Origin: Clostridium drakei | Lineage (GTDB): Bacteria > Bacillota > Clostridia > Clostridiales > Clostridiaceae | NCBI RefSeq assembly: GCF_000633595.2 | Contig: NZ_JIBU02000012.1 | Span: forward strand, 279,756 to 343,755 | Reading direction: 5' to 3' | DNA: 64,000 nt | Shown: positions 32,144 through 42,894 of the stretch, piece by piece | Layout of the letters: every line of letters begins with the position of its first letter | Position numbering within the stretch: the first letter of the stretch is position 1 | Program-made: the position numbers and the translations under genes | The notes under the pieces: generated by a model | Seen by the model: only the letters and a program-made list of their open reading frames with translations | Told to the model about the DNA's origin: nothing | Database searches by the model: none

Positions 32144-34855
32144 TTATTTAAGTTCCTTTGCTCTTCTTATTATATCATAAAGTTTATTAAATCCATCCAT
32201 AGGTGTCATACTTAATACATCAAGAGAACTTATTTCTTTTATTAAGTTTTCCTTTTCTATATCAGTAAAACCCATTTGAAGAGGTACATTTTTATTTTCT
32301 TTAAGTGTCAAATTATTACCTTTTAATTTTTTAGATGTCACATCTTCATCAACACTTATATATTCCTTTGGTGTATGTGATATATCTTCTTTATTTATTT
32401 GAATATTATTGCTTAAAATTTCATTAACATCTATATCGCTGCTTTTCTCATTTTCAATAGAATTTAATACTTCTTTTGCTCTTTCAATAACCTCATCAGG
32501 CAAACCTGCCAATTTTGCTACTTCTATCCCATATGATTGATCTGCTCCACCACGTATGATTTTTCTTAAAAATACAATGTCACTGCCAATTTCTTTTACA
32601 GACACTGAGTAGTTTTTTACACCTTTAATTATGCTTTCTAGTTTAGTAAGTTCGTGATAATGGGTAGCAAACAATGTTTTGCATTTAAGTTTTTTATTTT
32701 TGCAAATATACTCTATTACAGACCAAGCTATACTTAAACCATCATAGGTACTAGTTCCTCTTCCAACTTCATCTAGTAGTATTAAGCTTTTATTAGTAGC
32801 ATTCTTTAATATATTTGATACTTCCCACATTTCAACCATAAAAGTACTTTTACCCGCAGCTAAATCATCAGAAGCGCCTATTCTCGTAAATATTTTATCA
32901 CAAACAGATATTACTGCCTTTTTAGCAGGAACAAAACTTCCTATTTGGGCCATAAGCACGATTAAAGCTACTTGCCTCATATAAGTAGATTTTCCTGCCA
33001 TATTAGGACCTGTTATGATTAAAAGTTGTTCATCTGAAGTATTTATAATAGTATCATTTGATATAAAACTTCCTGAAGATATCATCTTTTCTACTACAGG
33101 ATGTCTTCCCTCTTCAATATAAATATCTTCTTTACTGTTAATTTCTGGTTTGCAATAATTATTTTCTAAAGCTATAGTAGCAAGAGAACTTAAACAATCT
33201 ATTTCAGATATAATTTTTGCGGTTTCCTGCATTCTATCTACTTGCTTTTCTATTTTATCTCTTACATCAATAAAAATGTCATATTCCAAATTAGTAAGCT
33301 TTTCTTCTGCTCCAAGTATTTTATCTTCCATTTCTTTAAGACTAGGAGTTATATATCTTTCTGCATTAGCTAAAGTTTGTTTCCTTATGTACCTTCCTTC
33401 TGGAATAGAACTTAGATTAGATTTTGTTACCTCAATATAGTATCCGAAAACTTTGTTGTATCCAACCTTTAAAGATTTAATACCTGTAATTTCTCTTTCG
33501 CTGTTTTCAAGAGAAGCAATCCAATCCTTACCATGTGCTTTAGCTAATTTTAATTCATCAACTTCTTCATTATATCCTTCTTTTATAAGATTACCTTCCT
33601 TTAAAGATATAGAAGGGGTATCTATTATAGCTTTATCTAATATTTCATATATATCCTGCAATTCATCTAATTTAACACTCATATTATGAAGAAGGGTAGT
33701 TTCAAAATTTGAAAGTATTTTTTTAATAATTGGTATTCTTTTTATGGAACCTTTAAGAGATATCAATTCTTTAGCGTTAACATTTTTAGAAGATATTTTT
33801 CCAACTAATCTTTCTATATCGTAAATTTCTTTTAGAGCTTCCTTTAAATCTTCATGAACTGATAAATTGTTTAATAACTCTTCTACAGAATCAAGCCTTA
33901 ATTTTATAGAACTACTATTTATTAAAGGTTGTTCTATCCATTTTCTAAGTTGTCTTCCTCCCATGGCTGTGTTTGTTCTATCCATTACCCAAAGAAGAGA
34001 TCCTTTTTTACTTTTATCACGTAAAGTTTCAGTTAATTCTAAATTTCTTCTAGAATTTATATCTATAGCCATATAATCTACTACATTATAATAATTAAAA
34101 CAATTAATGTGTGATAATGAAGTTTTTTGCGTTTCAACAATATATTTCAAAAGACCATTTGAACATTTAATTAAAATTTCACTATAATCATCTTCTTTAA
34201 AACTGCTAAATTGTTTGTTTAACAATTCTCTTGAGTTTAAAATAAAAAACTCTTCTGAAAGACTGGTAAAAGCTGAAGTAAATCTTTCTTTTATATCCTT
34301 TTGTATCTTTTCGTCTAAATTATCTTGTATTAATATTTCCTTTGGTGAATACTTAGAAATTTCATCTAGCAAAGTTGCTAAGTTAAATTCCATATCTGTG
34401 CAGTTAAATTCTCCTGTAGATACATCTGCAAAACATAGCGAACACATATTTTTTCCTTTTTCTAAGTATAAAGACATTATATAGTTATTTTTATTTTCTT
34501 CTAAAAAAGAAGCATCTGTGTATGTACCTGGAGTAATTATTTTTATGATTCCTCTTTTAACAATTCCTTTAGATTGAGATGGATCTTCAAGTTGTTCACA
34601 AATAGCAACTTTATATCCTTTATTTATTAGTCTACTCATATAGGTATTGGCAGCGTGATAAGGTATACCACACATAGGTGCTCTATTTTCCAATCCACAA
34701 TCTCTACCTGTGAGCACAAGCTCTAGTTCTTTAGAAGCTATTTTTGCATCCTCAAAGAACATTTCATAAAAATCTCCTAATCTAAAAAAAAGTATGCAGT
34801 CCTTACATCCTTCTTTTGCGTCTAAATATTGTTGCATCATTGGAGTTAATCCCAA
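32144..34855 (-). CDS. mutS: DNA mismatch repair protein MutS
   Basis: MutS recognises mismatches and recruits MutL. The product of 903 residues has the N-terminal mismatch-binding motif [15 protein letters not shown], the core and clamp domains, and the ABC ATPase with Walker [12 protein letters not shown] near residue 617 and [16 protein letters not shown] set the start at the TTG at 34855 ([16 protein letters not shown]), 8 bases after GAGGAGG; a frame extension to 34897 would cover that site and a hairpin. Confidence 0.97.
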   Translation of the reverse strand: MGLTPMMQQYLDAKEGCKDCILFFRLGDFYEMFFEDAKIASKELELVLTGRDCGLENRAPMCGIPYHAANTYMSRLINKGYKVAICEQLEDPSQSKGIVKRGIIKIITPGTYTDASFLEENKNNYIMSLYLEKGKNMCSLCFADVSTGEFNCTDMEFNLATLLDEISKYSPKEILIQDNLDEKIQKDIKERFTSAFTSLSEEFFILNSRELLNKQFSSFKEDDYSEILIKCSNGLLKYIVETQKTSLSHINCFNYYNVVDYMAIDINSRRNLELTETLRDKSKKGSLLWVMDRTNTAMGGRQLRKWIEQPLINSSSIKLRLDSVEELLNNLSVHEDLKEALKEIYDIERLVGKISSKNVNAKELISLKGSIKRIPIIKKILSNFETTLLHNMSVKLDELQDIYEILDKAIIDTPSISLKEGNLIKEGYNEEVDELKLAKAHGKDWIASLENSEREITGIKSLKVGYNKVFGYYIEVTKSNLSSIPEGRYIRKQTLANAERYITPSLKEMEDKILGAEEKLTNLEYDIFIDVRDKIEKQVDRMQETAKIISEIDCLSSLATIALENNYCKPEINSKEDIYIEEGRHPVVEKMISSGSFISNDTIINTSDEQLLIITGPNMAGKSTYMRQVALIVLMAQIGSFVPAKKAVISVCDKIFTRIGASDDLAAGKSTFMVEMWEVSNILKNATNKSLILLDEVGRGTSTYDGLSIAWSVIEYICKNKKLKCKTLFATHYHELTKLESIIKGVKNYSVSVKEIGSDIVFLRKIIRGGADQSYGIEVAKLAGLPDEVIERAKEVLNSIENEKSSDIDVNEILSNNIQINKEDISHTPKEYISVDEDVTSKKLKGNNLTLKENKNVPLQMGFTDIEKENLIKEISSLDVLSMTPMDGFNKLYDIIRRAKELK

Positions 34856-34878
34856 ATTAAAAACCTCCTCTAAACCAT

Positions 34879-34908
34879 GTGGCAAGGGAAATAACATCCC
34901 CTTGCCAC
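34879..34908 (-). other. Perfect 10-bp hairpin between miaB and mutS
   Basis: GTGGCAAGGG (34879-34888) and CCCTTGCCAC (34899-34908), 10-base loop. It fills the gap between the miaB stop and the mutS ribosome-binding site (34864-34869). There is no T run, so it looks like a processing, stability or translation-control element rather than a terminator. Confidence 0.6.
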
Positions 34909-34909
34909 T

Positions 34910-36256
34910 TTAAATTTCTTCTCCTATTAATGAAAATGAATTTGCCTTAACAATTTTAACTTTGACAAGTTTTCCTATATTATCTTTACTGCCAGGAAAA
35001 TTAACAAGTTTACCTGTTCTTGTCCTTCCAGTCAATTTAGTGTCATCATTTTTACTCAAGTCTTCAACTAAAATTTCTTCAATTCTACCTTCGTACTTTT
35101 TATTATTTTTAGCACTAGAAGCATTGATTATTTCTACTAACCTATTAAATCTCTCATGCTTCACATCTTCACCTATTTGCTCTTCCATTTCATCTGCAGG
35201 GGTTCCTTTTCTTCTTGAATATATAAATGTAAATGCAGAATCATATTGTACTTCTCTTGCTAAACTTAAAGTTTCTTCAAAATCTTCTTCTGTTTCTCCT
35301 GGAAAACCTACTATAATATCTGTAGTTATAGATACATTAGGTATAGTTTCTCTTATTCTGTGTACTAAATCAAGATACTGCTCTTTTGTGTAATGTCTAT
35401 TCATCTTTTTTAATATGCTGCTTGACCCTGATTGAACAGGTAAATGTACCTGTTCACACACATTTTTACACTCTGCAATAGCATCTAGTACATCCTGCGT
35501 AAAATCCTTAGGGTGAGGAGTCATAAATTTAATTCTTTCTAATCCTTCTATTTTATTTATTCTTATTAAAAGATTTGCAAAACTTAGTTTAGGTTCTAAA
35601 TCTTTACCATAAGAATTAACATTTTGTCCAAGTAAAGTAATTTCTTTATAACCCTTTGATATTAAATCTTTTATTTCATTTTCGATATCTTCAGGTCTTC
35701 TACTTCTTTCTCTACCTCTTACAAAAGGAACTATACAATAAGTACAAAAATTGTTGCATCCATACATTATTGTGACAAAAGCTTTAACATCACTTTTTCT
35801 GTCTATTGGAAGGCCTTCAACAATTCCGTCTTCCTTATTTTGAATTTCAATTATAGAATTTTGTTCTTGTTTTACCCTATTCAAATATTCTGGGAATTTA
35901 TATGCATTATGAGTTCCAAATATAATATCTACAAATGAAAATCTCTTTATTATCTCTTTCGCCATTCCTTCCTGCTGCATCATGCATCCGCATATTGCTA
36001 TTATCAAATCAGGTTTTTTATCCTTAAGCTTTTTTAGTGCACCAAGATTTCCATACACTTTTAATTCGGCATTTTCTCTTACGCAACAAGTATTAAATAT
36101 TATTAGATCAGAATCTTGTTTTACCTCAGTTCTTTCATAACCGATTTTTTTTAGCATGCCAGATAATTTTTCAGAATCCTCTTCATTCATCTGACATCCC
36201 CAGGTTTCTATAAAAAATAGTTTGTTATTTTCTTTAATTTTTAATTCATTGCTCAA
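34910..36256 (-). CDS. miaB: tRNA-2-methylthio-N6-dimethylallyladenosine synthase MiaB
   Basis: A radical SAM methylthiotransferase acting on the i6A37 made by MiaA. The 448-residue product has the UPF0004 domain with Cys in [20 protein letters not shown] and [10 protein letters not shown], the radical SAM motif [18 protein letters not shown] near residue 165, and a C-terminal TRAM domain. The start is TTG at 36256, 6-7 bases after AGAGGTG; the nearby ATG is out of frame. The first gene of the miaB-mutS-mutL-miaA-hfq series. Confidence 0.97.
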   Translation of the reverse strand: MSNELKIKENNKLFFIETWGCQMNEEDSEKLSGMLKKIGYERTEVKQDSDLIIFNTCCVRENAELKVYGNLGALKKLKDKKPDLIIAICGCMMQQEGMAKEIIKRFSFVDIIFGTHNAYKFPEYLNRVKQEQNSIIEIQNKEDGIVEGLPIDRKSDVKAFVTIMYGCNNFCTYCIVPFVRGRERSRRPEDIENEIKDLISKGYKEITLLGQNVNSYGKDLEPKLSFANLLIRINKIEGLERIKFMTPHPKDFTQDVLDAIAECKNVCEQVHLPVQSGSSSILKKMNRHYTKEQYLDLVHRIRETIPNVSITTDIIVGFPGETEEDFEETLSLAREVQYDSAFTFIYSRRKGTPADEMEEQIGEDVKHERFNRLVEIINASSAKNNKKYEGRIEEILVEDLSKNDDTKLTGRTRTGKLVNFPGSKDNIGKLVKVKIVKANSFSLIGEEI

Positions 36257-36814
36257 TTATTTCACCTCTACATTTATGCTACTTATTTCATTGTTGTATA
36301 CTTAACCTTTTACATTATACTATATTTTTTTACTAATATCTATTTTATATTATTTATATGGCTAAAAAGTTAGTAAATTTTAAAATTTTAAATACATTAA
36401 TGTAAAATAAGAAAAACTCTATTTCGATAATAATACATTGACAATAAGATATACTTGTTATTTAATATTTGAATTTTTTGCTTTTTATTTTTTCTTATTT
36501 TTAAATATTTGGTATAAATAGCTTTATACAAAGATTTGCAAACGTTTATTTGTTTTACACGCATAATATTTAAAAATAACTATGTTTAATCTCAACTATC
36601 AATAAAATAATGAATAAAAAATTGTAATATTAATAACATTAAAAATCATTTTAGTCACTTTGAAAATGTTTTCAAATTAACTGAATTTTAAATTAATTAT
36701 AATATAAATCTAAAATAGCATGCAATTTTCTATAAATAAAAAGGATTTTTTTATTTTTTATAGAATAAGTTAATATATACATTAAATATTATATAATTTT
36801 TCGGAGGGATTTTT
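36257..36814. other. 558-base intergenic region
   Basis: Very AT-rich divergent region between miaB and the aminotransferase gene. I see one catabolite-response-like site, TGCAAACGTTTATT (36537-36550), which matches the cre pattern except near its end. No open frame with a ribosome-binding site and no RNA structure was recognised. Confidence 0.5.
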
Positions 36815-37999
36815 ATGGATATACGTTTTTCAGAAAGAGCTGATAGCCTAAAGGCATCAGAAATTAGAGAGCTTTTAAAATTAACAGAAATGCCTGAAAT
36901 CATTTCTTTTGCTGGTGGATTACCTGCTCCTGAATTATTTCCTGTTAAAGAAATGGAAGGAATCATGCAAAAAGTTTTAGAAAGAGATGGAAAATTAGCT
37001 TTACAATATAGTTCTACAGAAGGTTTCAAACCTTTAAGAGAAATAATTGCTAAGCAAAGAATGACACCTGCAAAAGTAAATGTCACTGCTGATAATATAG
37101 CTATGACAACAGGGTCACAACAAGGAATAGAATTTTCAGCTAAGATATTCGTAAATGAAGGCGATGTAATTATTTGTGAAAGTCCTAGTTATTTAGGTGC
37201 AATTAATGCATTTAAAGCATACAGACCAAAATTTGTAGAAATACCAATGGATGAACATGGTATGATAATAGAAGATTTAGAAAAAGCATTGAAAGCAAAT
37301 CCTAATGCTAAAATGATATATACTATACCTGATTTTCAAAATCCTACTGGAATTACTATGCCAGATGATAGAAGAAAAAGAATTGCAGAATTAGCGGCAG
37401 AATATAAAATCCCTGTAATAGAGGATAATCCTTATGGAGATCTTATATTTGAGGGAACAAGACATCCTTCTATAAAAAGCTTTGATAAAGAAGGATGGGT
37501 CATTTATCTTGGAACATTTTCAAAAAATTTCTGTCCTGGTTTGAGATTAGGTTGGATATGCGCTGTACCTGAAATTTTAGAAAAATATATAGTAGTAAAA
37601 CAAGGTGCTGATTTACAATGCAGTACATTGGATCAAAGAGCAACTGCATTATTTATGGAAACTTATAATTTAGATGAACATATAGAAAGCATAAAAAAAG
37701 TTTATGGAAAACGTAGAACTTTAATGCTTGAATGTTTGGACAAATATTTTCCTAAAGAGGTGACTCATACAAACCCTTATGGAGGACTATTTACATGGGT
37801 TAAGTTAAGAGACGGACTTGATGCTGCAGAAATATTAAAAGAAGCTTTAAAAGAGAATGTAGCTTATGTTCCTGGTGGTTCCTTCTTCCCTAATGGCGGT
37901 CATCCAAATTATTTTAGATTAAACTATTCCTGCATGCCTGATGACAAAATAATAGAGGGAGTGAAGAGATTAGGCAAAGTTCTTGCTAAATATTACTAA
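36815..37999 (+). CDS. PLP-dependent aminotransferase, 2-aminoadipate/LysN-like
   Basis: A 394-residue fold-type I aminotransferase of the MocR/LysN/ARO8-like group. Family motifs are IISFAGGLPAPELFP, LQYSSTEGFKPLREIIA, TTGSQQGIEF, IPDFQNPTGITM, EDNPYGDLIFEG and the PLP-lysine loop YLGTFSKNFCPGLRLGW. Unlike MocR regulators it has no DNA-binding N terminus. Substrates of such enzymes are 2-aminoadipate, aromatic or branched-chain amino acids; the sequence does not decide. CGGAGGG precedes the ATG. It appears monocistronic. Confidence 0.88.
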   Translation: MDIRFSERADSLKASEIRELLKLTEMPEIISFAGGLPAPELFPVKEMEGIMQKVLERDGKLALQYSSTEGFKPLREIIAKQRMTPAKVNVTADNIAMTTGSQQGIEFSAKIFVNEGDVIICESPSYLGAINAFKAYRPKFVEIPMDEHGMIIEDLEKALKANPNAKMIYTIPDFQNPTGITMPDDRRKRIAELAAEYKIPVIEDNPYGDLIFEGTRHPSIKSFDKEGWVIYLGTFSKNFCPGLRLGWICAVPEILEKYIVVKQGADLQCSTLDQRATALFMETYNLDEHIESIKKVYGKRRTLMLECLDKYFPKEVTHTNPYGGLFTWVKLRDGLDAAEILKEALKENVAYVPGGSFFPNGGHPNYFRLNYSCMPDDKIIEGVKRLGKVLAKYY

Positions 38000-38026
38000 A
38001 ATATCTAAAAAATTAATTAATAAAAC

Positions 38027-38060
38027 CCACCTTTTAGGGTAAACTACTCCTAAAAGGAGG
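38027..38060 (+). promoter_or_regulatory. Hairpin covering the ribosome-binding site of the 52-residue gene
   Basis: CCACCTTTTAGG (38027-38038) pairs with CCTAAAAGGAGG (38049-38060), 11 of 12 bases, with a 10-base loop. The right arm contains the AAAGGAGG of the next gene, so the folded RNA would hide it. The gap to the ATG is 9 bases, and no T run follows, which argues against a terminator for the aminotransferase gene. Confidence 0.6.
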
Positions 38061-38069
38061 GACTATTTT

Positions 38070-38228
38070 ATGCATGATATGAAAAAATCAGATCAACTTG
38101 AAAAAGATAAGGATTTAGTAAGATGTGAGTGTATTGGAGATAGAAACTATTTCCAACAAATTCAGTGTGAATCCATGTTTCAATTGAAATCAGCTTATGT
38201 TCCAATTGAAAGCATTATAAAAAAATAA
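38070..38228 (+). CDS. Small 52-residue soluble protein, unrecognised
   Basis: An open frame with AAAAGGAGG nine bases before its ATG. The product is charged and begins MHDMKKSDQLEKDKDLVRCE; three Cys (about residues 19, 21 and 33) are in CECIGDRNYFQQIQCE. There is no membrane segment. A strong terminator follows directly. A hairpin folds over its ribosome-binding site, so translation may be conditional. I do not recognise a family. Confidence 0.6.
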   Translation: MHDMKKSDQLEKDKDLVRCECIGDRNYFQQIQCESMFQLKSAYVPIESIIKK

Positions 38229-38258
38229 TCTCTGTCATAAATACAGAGATTATTTTTT
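38220..38258. terminator. Bidirectional terminator
   Basis: A 16-base perfect stem (38220-38235 with 38243-38258) with A and T runs at its ends. It overlaps the stop codons of the 52-residue gene and the convergent acetyltransferase gene. Confidence 0.9.
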
Positions 38259-39113
38259 TAATTGCCATTTATATATTTGTCCTAATATTTTAAAACCTAA
38301 ACTTTTATATAAATTTAATGCTATTTCATTTGAAGATTTAACTTTTAATTTTACTTTAGTAAAATTATTGCATTTAATTATATTAAAAAGATATCTAAGC
38401 AGTACTTTACTGTATCCATATCCTCTATATTCTTCAAGTATACCAAAATTCACTATGACGGGCATGTCATCCTCTAATATTATTTGACCATACCCAATAT
38501 ACTCTTCATTTCTTTTTAAGAATATAGAGCCATTCTGAACGTAATAATCTTGCATCTCATCAATATATATATCGTCTAATGTTAATGGTATTCTAGAATC
38601 ATCTTTAAATATTTTATTTTGTAAATCGCATCTTAGTTTTTCGTCAACACCTAATCTAAAAATTTGAAATTCTAAGCCTTCTTTTTGTATTAATGGTATA
38701 TGTTCTTCAATACAGTGTAAGAGTATTAAAGTTCCATCCTTTTTATGAAAACCTATATTCTGCAAAACTTCAAAATTATAATTGTTATTTTCACATAAAT
38801 ATGAAATAGTACAATTATGCTTTAAAATATCTATTAGAAATTTGTATGGCAAATGACTGTGTATTTTAGGTACATTTAAAGAATTTATATTACAATTATT
38901 TTTATCTTCCATTTCAAACCAAATGTATCCTATGTAATCATCTTGTTTTTTTAATAATTTAACTTTTCGTTTTAAAAACATTTGGCTAGCAAAATTACAT
39001 TTATCATAAGCCTCAAAGAAATCTTTGTTTAAAGAATTGAAACTAGAATTACTTGTATTTAGTTTTTTGAAAATATCGAAATTCTTTTTATTTAGTCTTA
39101 CGCATTGAAACAT
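38250..39113 (-). CDS. GNAT-family N-acetyltransferase
   Basis: The product of 287 residues has a C-terminal GNAT domain: VNFGILEEYRGYGYSKVLLR is the acetyl-CoA pyrophosphate-binding motif A, and NEIALNLYKSLGFKILGQIY is motif B. The N-terminal half is a second, degenerate GNAT-like unit (YIGYIWFEME, then NFEVLQNIGFHKKDG), as in tandem GNAT proteins. I prefer the ATG at 39113 with GAGG 8 bases upstream over the ATG at 39128. Substrate unknown; it is adjacent to a cotS-like gene without clear link. Confidence 0.75.
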   Translation of the reverse strand: MFQCVRLNKKNFDIFKKLNTSNSSFNSLNKDFFEAYDKCNFASQMFLKRKVKLLKKQDDYIGYIWFEMEDKNNCNINSLNVPKIHSHLPYKFLIDILKHNCTISYLCENNNYNFEVLQNIGFHKKDGTLILLHCIEEHIPLIQKEGLEFQIFRLGVDEKLRCDLQNKIFKDDSRIPLTLDDIYIDEMQDYYVQNGSIFLKRNEEYIGYGQIILEDDMPVIVNFGILEEYRGYGYSKVLLRYLFNIIKCNNFTKVKLKVKSSNEIALNLYKSLGFKILGQIYKWQLKK

Positions 39114-39202
39114 GTTAATTATCCTCATAATTGAAAATTATTAATAACACCTTATTTTAAGTATAATTCCTAAGTTATTTTTAGTCAAATTCACTAATAA
39201 TT

Positions 39203-40255
39203 TTAAGAGTAACTTTCAATATAATTTAAATATTCTTCTAAAAATTTATTCTGCATATCATTATATTTTATAAGTCTATTTAATTTGTGAATATACTTGC
39301 TTTCATCCCACTTTTTATATTTGATATATCTTTTTCTACCAAGCTTCCAAAACTTATGTGGAAAAACTATTAAAGCAAGCATTACTTCTAACTCGCTTTT
39401 TTCTAATTTATTAACTTCATTATAAGCTTCTATTAAAATTTTCGCTTTTTCAAAACTCCATTCATAAGAACTTTTAAACATTAGCCTTCTTATAAATTTA
39501 CCTAAATCATTAATATGAAGATCTATAATAATACTATCTAAATCTATTATATAGTATTGATTATTCTTTTTTATTATATTTTGATAATAAAAGCTATCAT
39601 GACATATAGTTTTGTTTTTTTCTGCTTGTCTAGATAATTTATAATAATCTGAATCATTTAAAAACTTTAAGGATATCATTGCTCTATTATATATATTATC
39701 TAAACAGCTACAATACATTGAATCAAATTTAGTTTTTATCCTTTTGTTTTTCACAATTCTTTCAAATTTTTCTAAATCTCTTAAATTATCTTTAAAAATT
39801 TTGGGCCAATTTTTTAAATTATTCCGTATTTTAAGTTGAGTAGTATCTATACCATTTGCTGCTTTGTGATATTGAGCTAATAATTTTACACAGGTTATAG
39901 CTTCTTCTATATTACCTAAATCACATTCTTCTCCATCTATCCATTCTGTAGCATAAAAAAGTATATCTTTATACTTAACATATTTATCTTGAGTTTTAGT
40001 TTTATAATATTTAGCTGTATTAAAAAAACCCTTATCTGAAAGAGCATCTACTAAAAAACTTCCATTGTGCGGCTTATATTTTCCATGATTTATTCTCTTT
40101 AGACAAACATTACCATTATTTGTTTCTATTTTATATGCACTTCTCACCTTAGAATAATTTATAACTTCAAAATCATATTTTTCAAGCACTGCATTTACCA
40201 TGTTTTTTTCTTTTTTTGGCATGTTATTTTCAATGGTAATATCATAGTTCTCCAT
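39203..40255 (-). CDS. CotS-family spore coat protein (kinase-like fold)
   Basis: A 350-residue protein of the CotS/YutH group, which has an aminoglycoside-phosphotransferase-like fold. Visible are YKIETNNGNVCLKRINHG (lysine of the ATP-binding part), FYATEWIDGEEC (hinge), ICHDSFYYQNIIK (catalytic-loop equivalent, HDSFYYQN) and YYIIDLDSIIIDLHINDLGK (DxD-like metal site). In Bacillus CotS is a coat morphogenesis protein. GGTGGTG precedes the ATG. It is a single gene next to an acetyltransferase. Active phosphotransfer cannot be judged by sequence alone. Confidence 0.8.
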   Translation of the reverse strand: MENYDITIENNMPKKEKNMVNAVLEKYDFEVINYSKVRSAYKIETNNGNVCLKRINHGKYKPHNGSFLVDALSDKGFFNTAKYYKTKTQDKYVKYKDILFYATEWIDGEECDLGNIEEAITCVKLLAQYHKAANGIDTTQLKIRNNLKNWPKIFKDNLRDLEKFERIVKNKRIKTKFDSMYCSCLDNIYNRAMISLKFLNDSDYYKLSRQAEKNKTICHDSFYYQNIIKKNNQYYIIDLDSIIIDLHINDLGKFIRRLMFKSSYEWSFEKAKILIEAYNEVNKLEKSELEVMLALIVFPHKFWKLGRKRYIKYKKWDESKYIHKLNRLIKYNDMQNKFLEEYLNYIESYS

Positions 40256-40339
40256 TTATATTTTCACCACCTATAAAACATATATATAATAATATATTAA
40301 AATAGATGGAATTTAATTACAGTTATTTAATCTTAATGA

Positions 40340-40370
40340 ATAAGAGACCATCTTATCGATGATCTCTTAT
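40340..40370 (-). terminator. Hairpin at the speD stop
   Basis: ATAAGAGACCATC (40340-40352) pairs with GATGATCTCTTAT (40358-40370) with one mismatch. It overlaps the speD stop; the T run on minus is weak. Confidence 0.55.
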
Positions 40371-40747
40371 ATATTTGACGCTTTAACTGACACAGGTTGT
40401 TCAAATATTCCTCGCTTTACCTCAGTAGCGGTCATATTCTTTGCATTTAATTTTTCAGTCATATAATTACATGCATCCCATGGATTTACTTTATCACCAC
40501 AAGTAAATACGTCAACAGCGGCGTATCCAAGCTCTGGCCAAGTGTGTATTGTCAAATGAGATTCTGATATTATAACAACCCCACTAACACCTTGGGGACT
40601 AAACTTATGGAAAGCAACTTCTCTCACCTCTGCACCTGCCTTTAATGCAGAATCCACCATTACTTTTTCAATAAATTCTTTATTATTTAAGCTTTCGGAA
40701 CTACACCCATAAATTTCTGCTAAAATATGACGTCCTAATTCATTCAT
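40367..40747 (-). CDS. speD: S-adenosylmethionine decarboxylase proenzyme
   Basis: Makes decarboxylated SAM, the aminopropyl donor for spermidine. The 126-residue product is the short prokaryotic class 1B form. Self-cleavage is expected between Glu62 and Ser63 in [14 protein letters not shown], Ser63 becoming the pyruvoyl group; the catalytic Cys lies in [18 protein letters not shown] precedes the ATG. No speE aminopropyltransferase is in this window. The gene appears monocistronic. Confidence 0.95.
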   Translation of the reverse strand: MNELGRHILAEIYGCSSESLNNKEFIEKVMVDSALKAGAEVREVAFHKFSPQGVSGVVIISESHLTIHTWPELGYAAVDVFTCGDKVNPWDACNYMTEKLNAKNMTATEVKRGIFEQPVSVKASNI

Positions 40748-40909
40748 TATCCGTATTTACCCCCTTATATAAAATGATAACAATTAAATTTTATCAAATA
40801 TAATAAAAAAGTCAATATATATAGGTATTTTTTCATAATATGCATAAAAAAACTCTTGTTATTTAAAAATCCCTCTTAAATACTACAGAGTTTATTTAAC
40901 ATGTATATA

Positions 40910-40947
40910 AAAATGCGTGTTCTATAGTTTTATATTACACGCATTTT
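40910..40947 (-). terminator. Terminator after ispH-rpsA
   Basis: AAAATGCGTGT (40910-40920) pairs perfectly with ACACGCATTTT (40937-40947), 20 bases after the ispH-rpsA stop. Confidence 0.75.
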
Positions 40948-40967
40948 ACAAAAATTATTCTAAAATA

Positions 40968-42878
40968 TTAAATTTCATCTACCTCTTTGATACTTAATCC
41001 TATTTTTTTATTTTCTTTATTTACTTCTAATATTTTTGCTTTTATCTCTTCACCTATTTTTAAGGCATCCTCGGGTTTATTTATTCTCTTGTGACTTATT
41101 TGAGATATATGAACCAACGCATCCACACCTGGTTCCAATTCAACAAAAGCACCAAAGTTAGCAAAACGAACTACCTTTCCAAGAACTATGTTCCCTACAG
41201 GATATTTAATATCTACATTAGTCCAAGGGTCTTCTATAGTTTTTTTAATAGATAAAGAAAGTTTTTTCTTTTCCTTATCTACATCAAGTATATAAACTTT
41301 TACTTTCTTTCCTATTTTAAGTGAATCTTCAGGTTTTTCCACCCTGCCCCAAGATATTTCTGATACATGAAGAAGTCCATCAACTCCTTGTACATCTACA
41401 AAGGCACCAAAATTAGTTAATCTCTTAACTTCACCTTCTACAACTGTATCCTTTTCTAATGAATTCCAAGTTTCTTGATCTTTAACTTCTTTTTCAGATT
41501 TTAATAAATCTCTTCGTGAAGCTACTATTCTTCTTCCTTTTCTTTCTTCTTTAAATTCTATTATATTTACTTCTAGTTCTTTATCTATATATACAGAAAG
41601 GTCATTTACATGAAAAAGCTCTACATGCGATGCAGGTATAAATATTCTTATACCCTTATAAGTTGCAACTAATCCTCCCTTTACTGCATCTTTAACTAAC
41701 ACTTTTAATGAATTTTTATTTTCACTTGCTTCTTTAACTTCTTTAAAAGCACTTTCTCTTTGAAGCTCTATTTTAGATAAGACTACATAACCATCTTCAT
41801 TTTTTCTTCTTATAACCTTAACTTCTAATTCATTTCCAACTTGAATTAAATCTGATAAATTTAAATTATCATCCTTTGTTACTTCTGATTTAGGAAGTAA
41901 ACCATCTGATTTATAACCTATATTTAGAAATGCTTCTTTTTCATTTACTGTAATTACAGTACCTGTAATTACTTGACCTACTATTATTTGTTTATCATTT
42001 TGTTCCATGTAAGCTAGCTGCTCACTCATTTCTAGATTTTTCCCTTCGCACATTTTTGAAATTGCCTCCTTTATTATCCAGTGAGGTGTTGAAGCACCTG
42101 CTGTAACACCTATAGTATTTATTTTAGAATTAATTATATCATCAGGTATTTCTCCTGAATTTTCAACATGAATAGTATTTGAGCAGTTATTTTTACATAT
42201 TTCATAAAGCTTAGTAGTATTAGAACTATTTCGTCCACCGAGAACCACCATAAAATCTACTTTTTTAGAAAGTTTTTCAGCAGAATTTTGTCTTAGTTCA
42301 GTTGCACTACATATAGTGTTAAACGCAACAATTTCTTTACAATTCTTTACTATTATACTTAAAGCTCTTTCCCAATTTTCCTGCTTTTCAGTAGTTTGTG
42401 AAACAACACAAATTTTACCTGGCAAGTTTTTAAAATCTGAGCCATTTTTAGATATAATTGCTTTATTATCACACCATCCATTAATACCTATAACTTCTGG
42501 ATGACTTTTATCACCTACAATAAGTATGGAATAACCTAATTTATAATATTCATCTACTTTTTTATGTATATTTGCTACATAAGGACACGTAGCATCAACT
42601 ATGTTCAAAGACTTGCTTTGCAACAGTTCTATAGTTTTTTTCGGAACACCATGAGATCTTATTATAACTATATCGTCTTCATTTAGATCATTTATAACAT
42701 CTAATTCTATTGGATATATATTTTTCTCTTTCAAGTAATTTACTACATCACTATTATGAATTAAAGGTCCTAAAGTAAAAACTTTCTTATTATACCTTTT
42801 TTGCACATTTTCTGCCTCTTCTACTGCCCTTTTTACTCCAAAGCAGAAACCAGCTTCATCTGCTAAAACAATTTTCAT
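40968..42878 (-). CDS. ispH: IspH fused to ribosomal protein S1
   Basis: A clostridial fusion of 636 residues. Residues 1-280 are 4-hydroxy-3-methylbut-2-enyl diphosphate reductase of the MEP isoprenoid route, with 4Fe-4S Cys in GFCFGVKRA, DATCPYVA and FNTICSATELRQ. Residues about 295-636 contain four S1 RNA-binding repeats (for example VGQVITGTVITVNEKEAFL, VVEGEVKRLTNFGAFVDV, IVLGKVVRFANFGAFVEL). The ATG at 42878 follows AAGGTG; the TTG two codons upstream is less likely. cmk starts upstream, with 16 bases between, the normal cmk-ispH-rpsA order. Confidence 0.96.
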   Translation of the reverse strand: MKIVLADEAGFCFGVKRAVEEAENVQKRYNKKVFTLGPLIHNSDVVNYLKEKNIYPIELDVINDLNEDDIVIIRSHGVPKKTIELLQSKSLNIVDATCPYVANIHKKVDEYYKLGYSILIVGDKSHPEVIGINGWCDNKAIISKNGSDFKNLPGKICVVSQTTEKQENWERALSIIVKNCKEIVAFNTICSATELRQNSAEKLSKKVDFMVVLGGRNSSNTTKLYEICKNNCSNTIHVENSGEIPDDIINSKINTIGVTAGASTPHWIIKEAISKMCEGKNLEMSEQLAYMEQNDKQIIVGQVITGTVITVNEKEAFLNIGYKSDGLLPKSEVTKDDNLNLSDLIQVGNELEVKVIRRKNEDGYVVLSKIELQRESAFKEVKEASENKNSLKVLVKDAVKGGLVATYKGIRIFIPASHVELFHVNDLSVYIDKELEVNIIEFKEERKGRRIVASRRDLLKSEKEVKDQETWNSLEKDTVVEGEVKRLTNFGAFVDVQGVDGLLHVSEISWGRVEKPEDSLKIGKKVKVYILDVDKEKKKLSLSIKKTIEDPWTNVDIKYPVGNIVLGKVVRFANFGAFVELEPGVDALVHISQISHKRINKPEDALKIGEEIKAKILEVNKENKKIGLSIKEVDEI

Positions 42879-42894
42879 CTTCAATCACCTTCAA

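Noticed and set aside
36537..36550. CcpA catabolite-response site upstream of the aminotransferase
   Set aside because: One mismatch near the end of the site, about 265 bases from the gene, and a single weak match in AT-rich DNA is not convincing.
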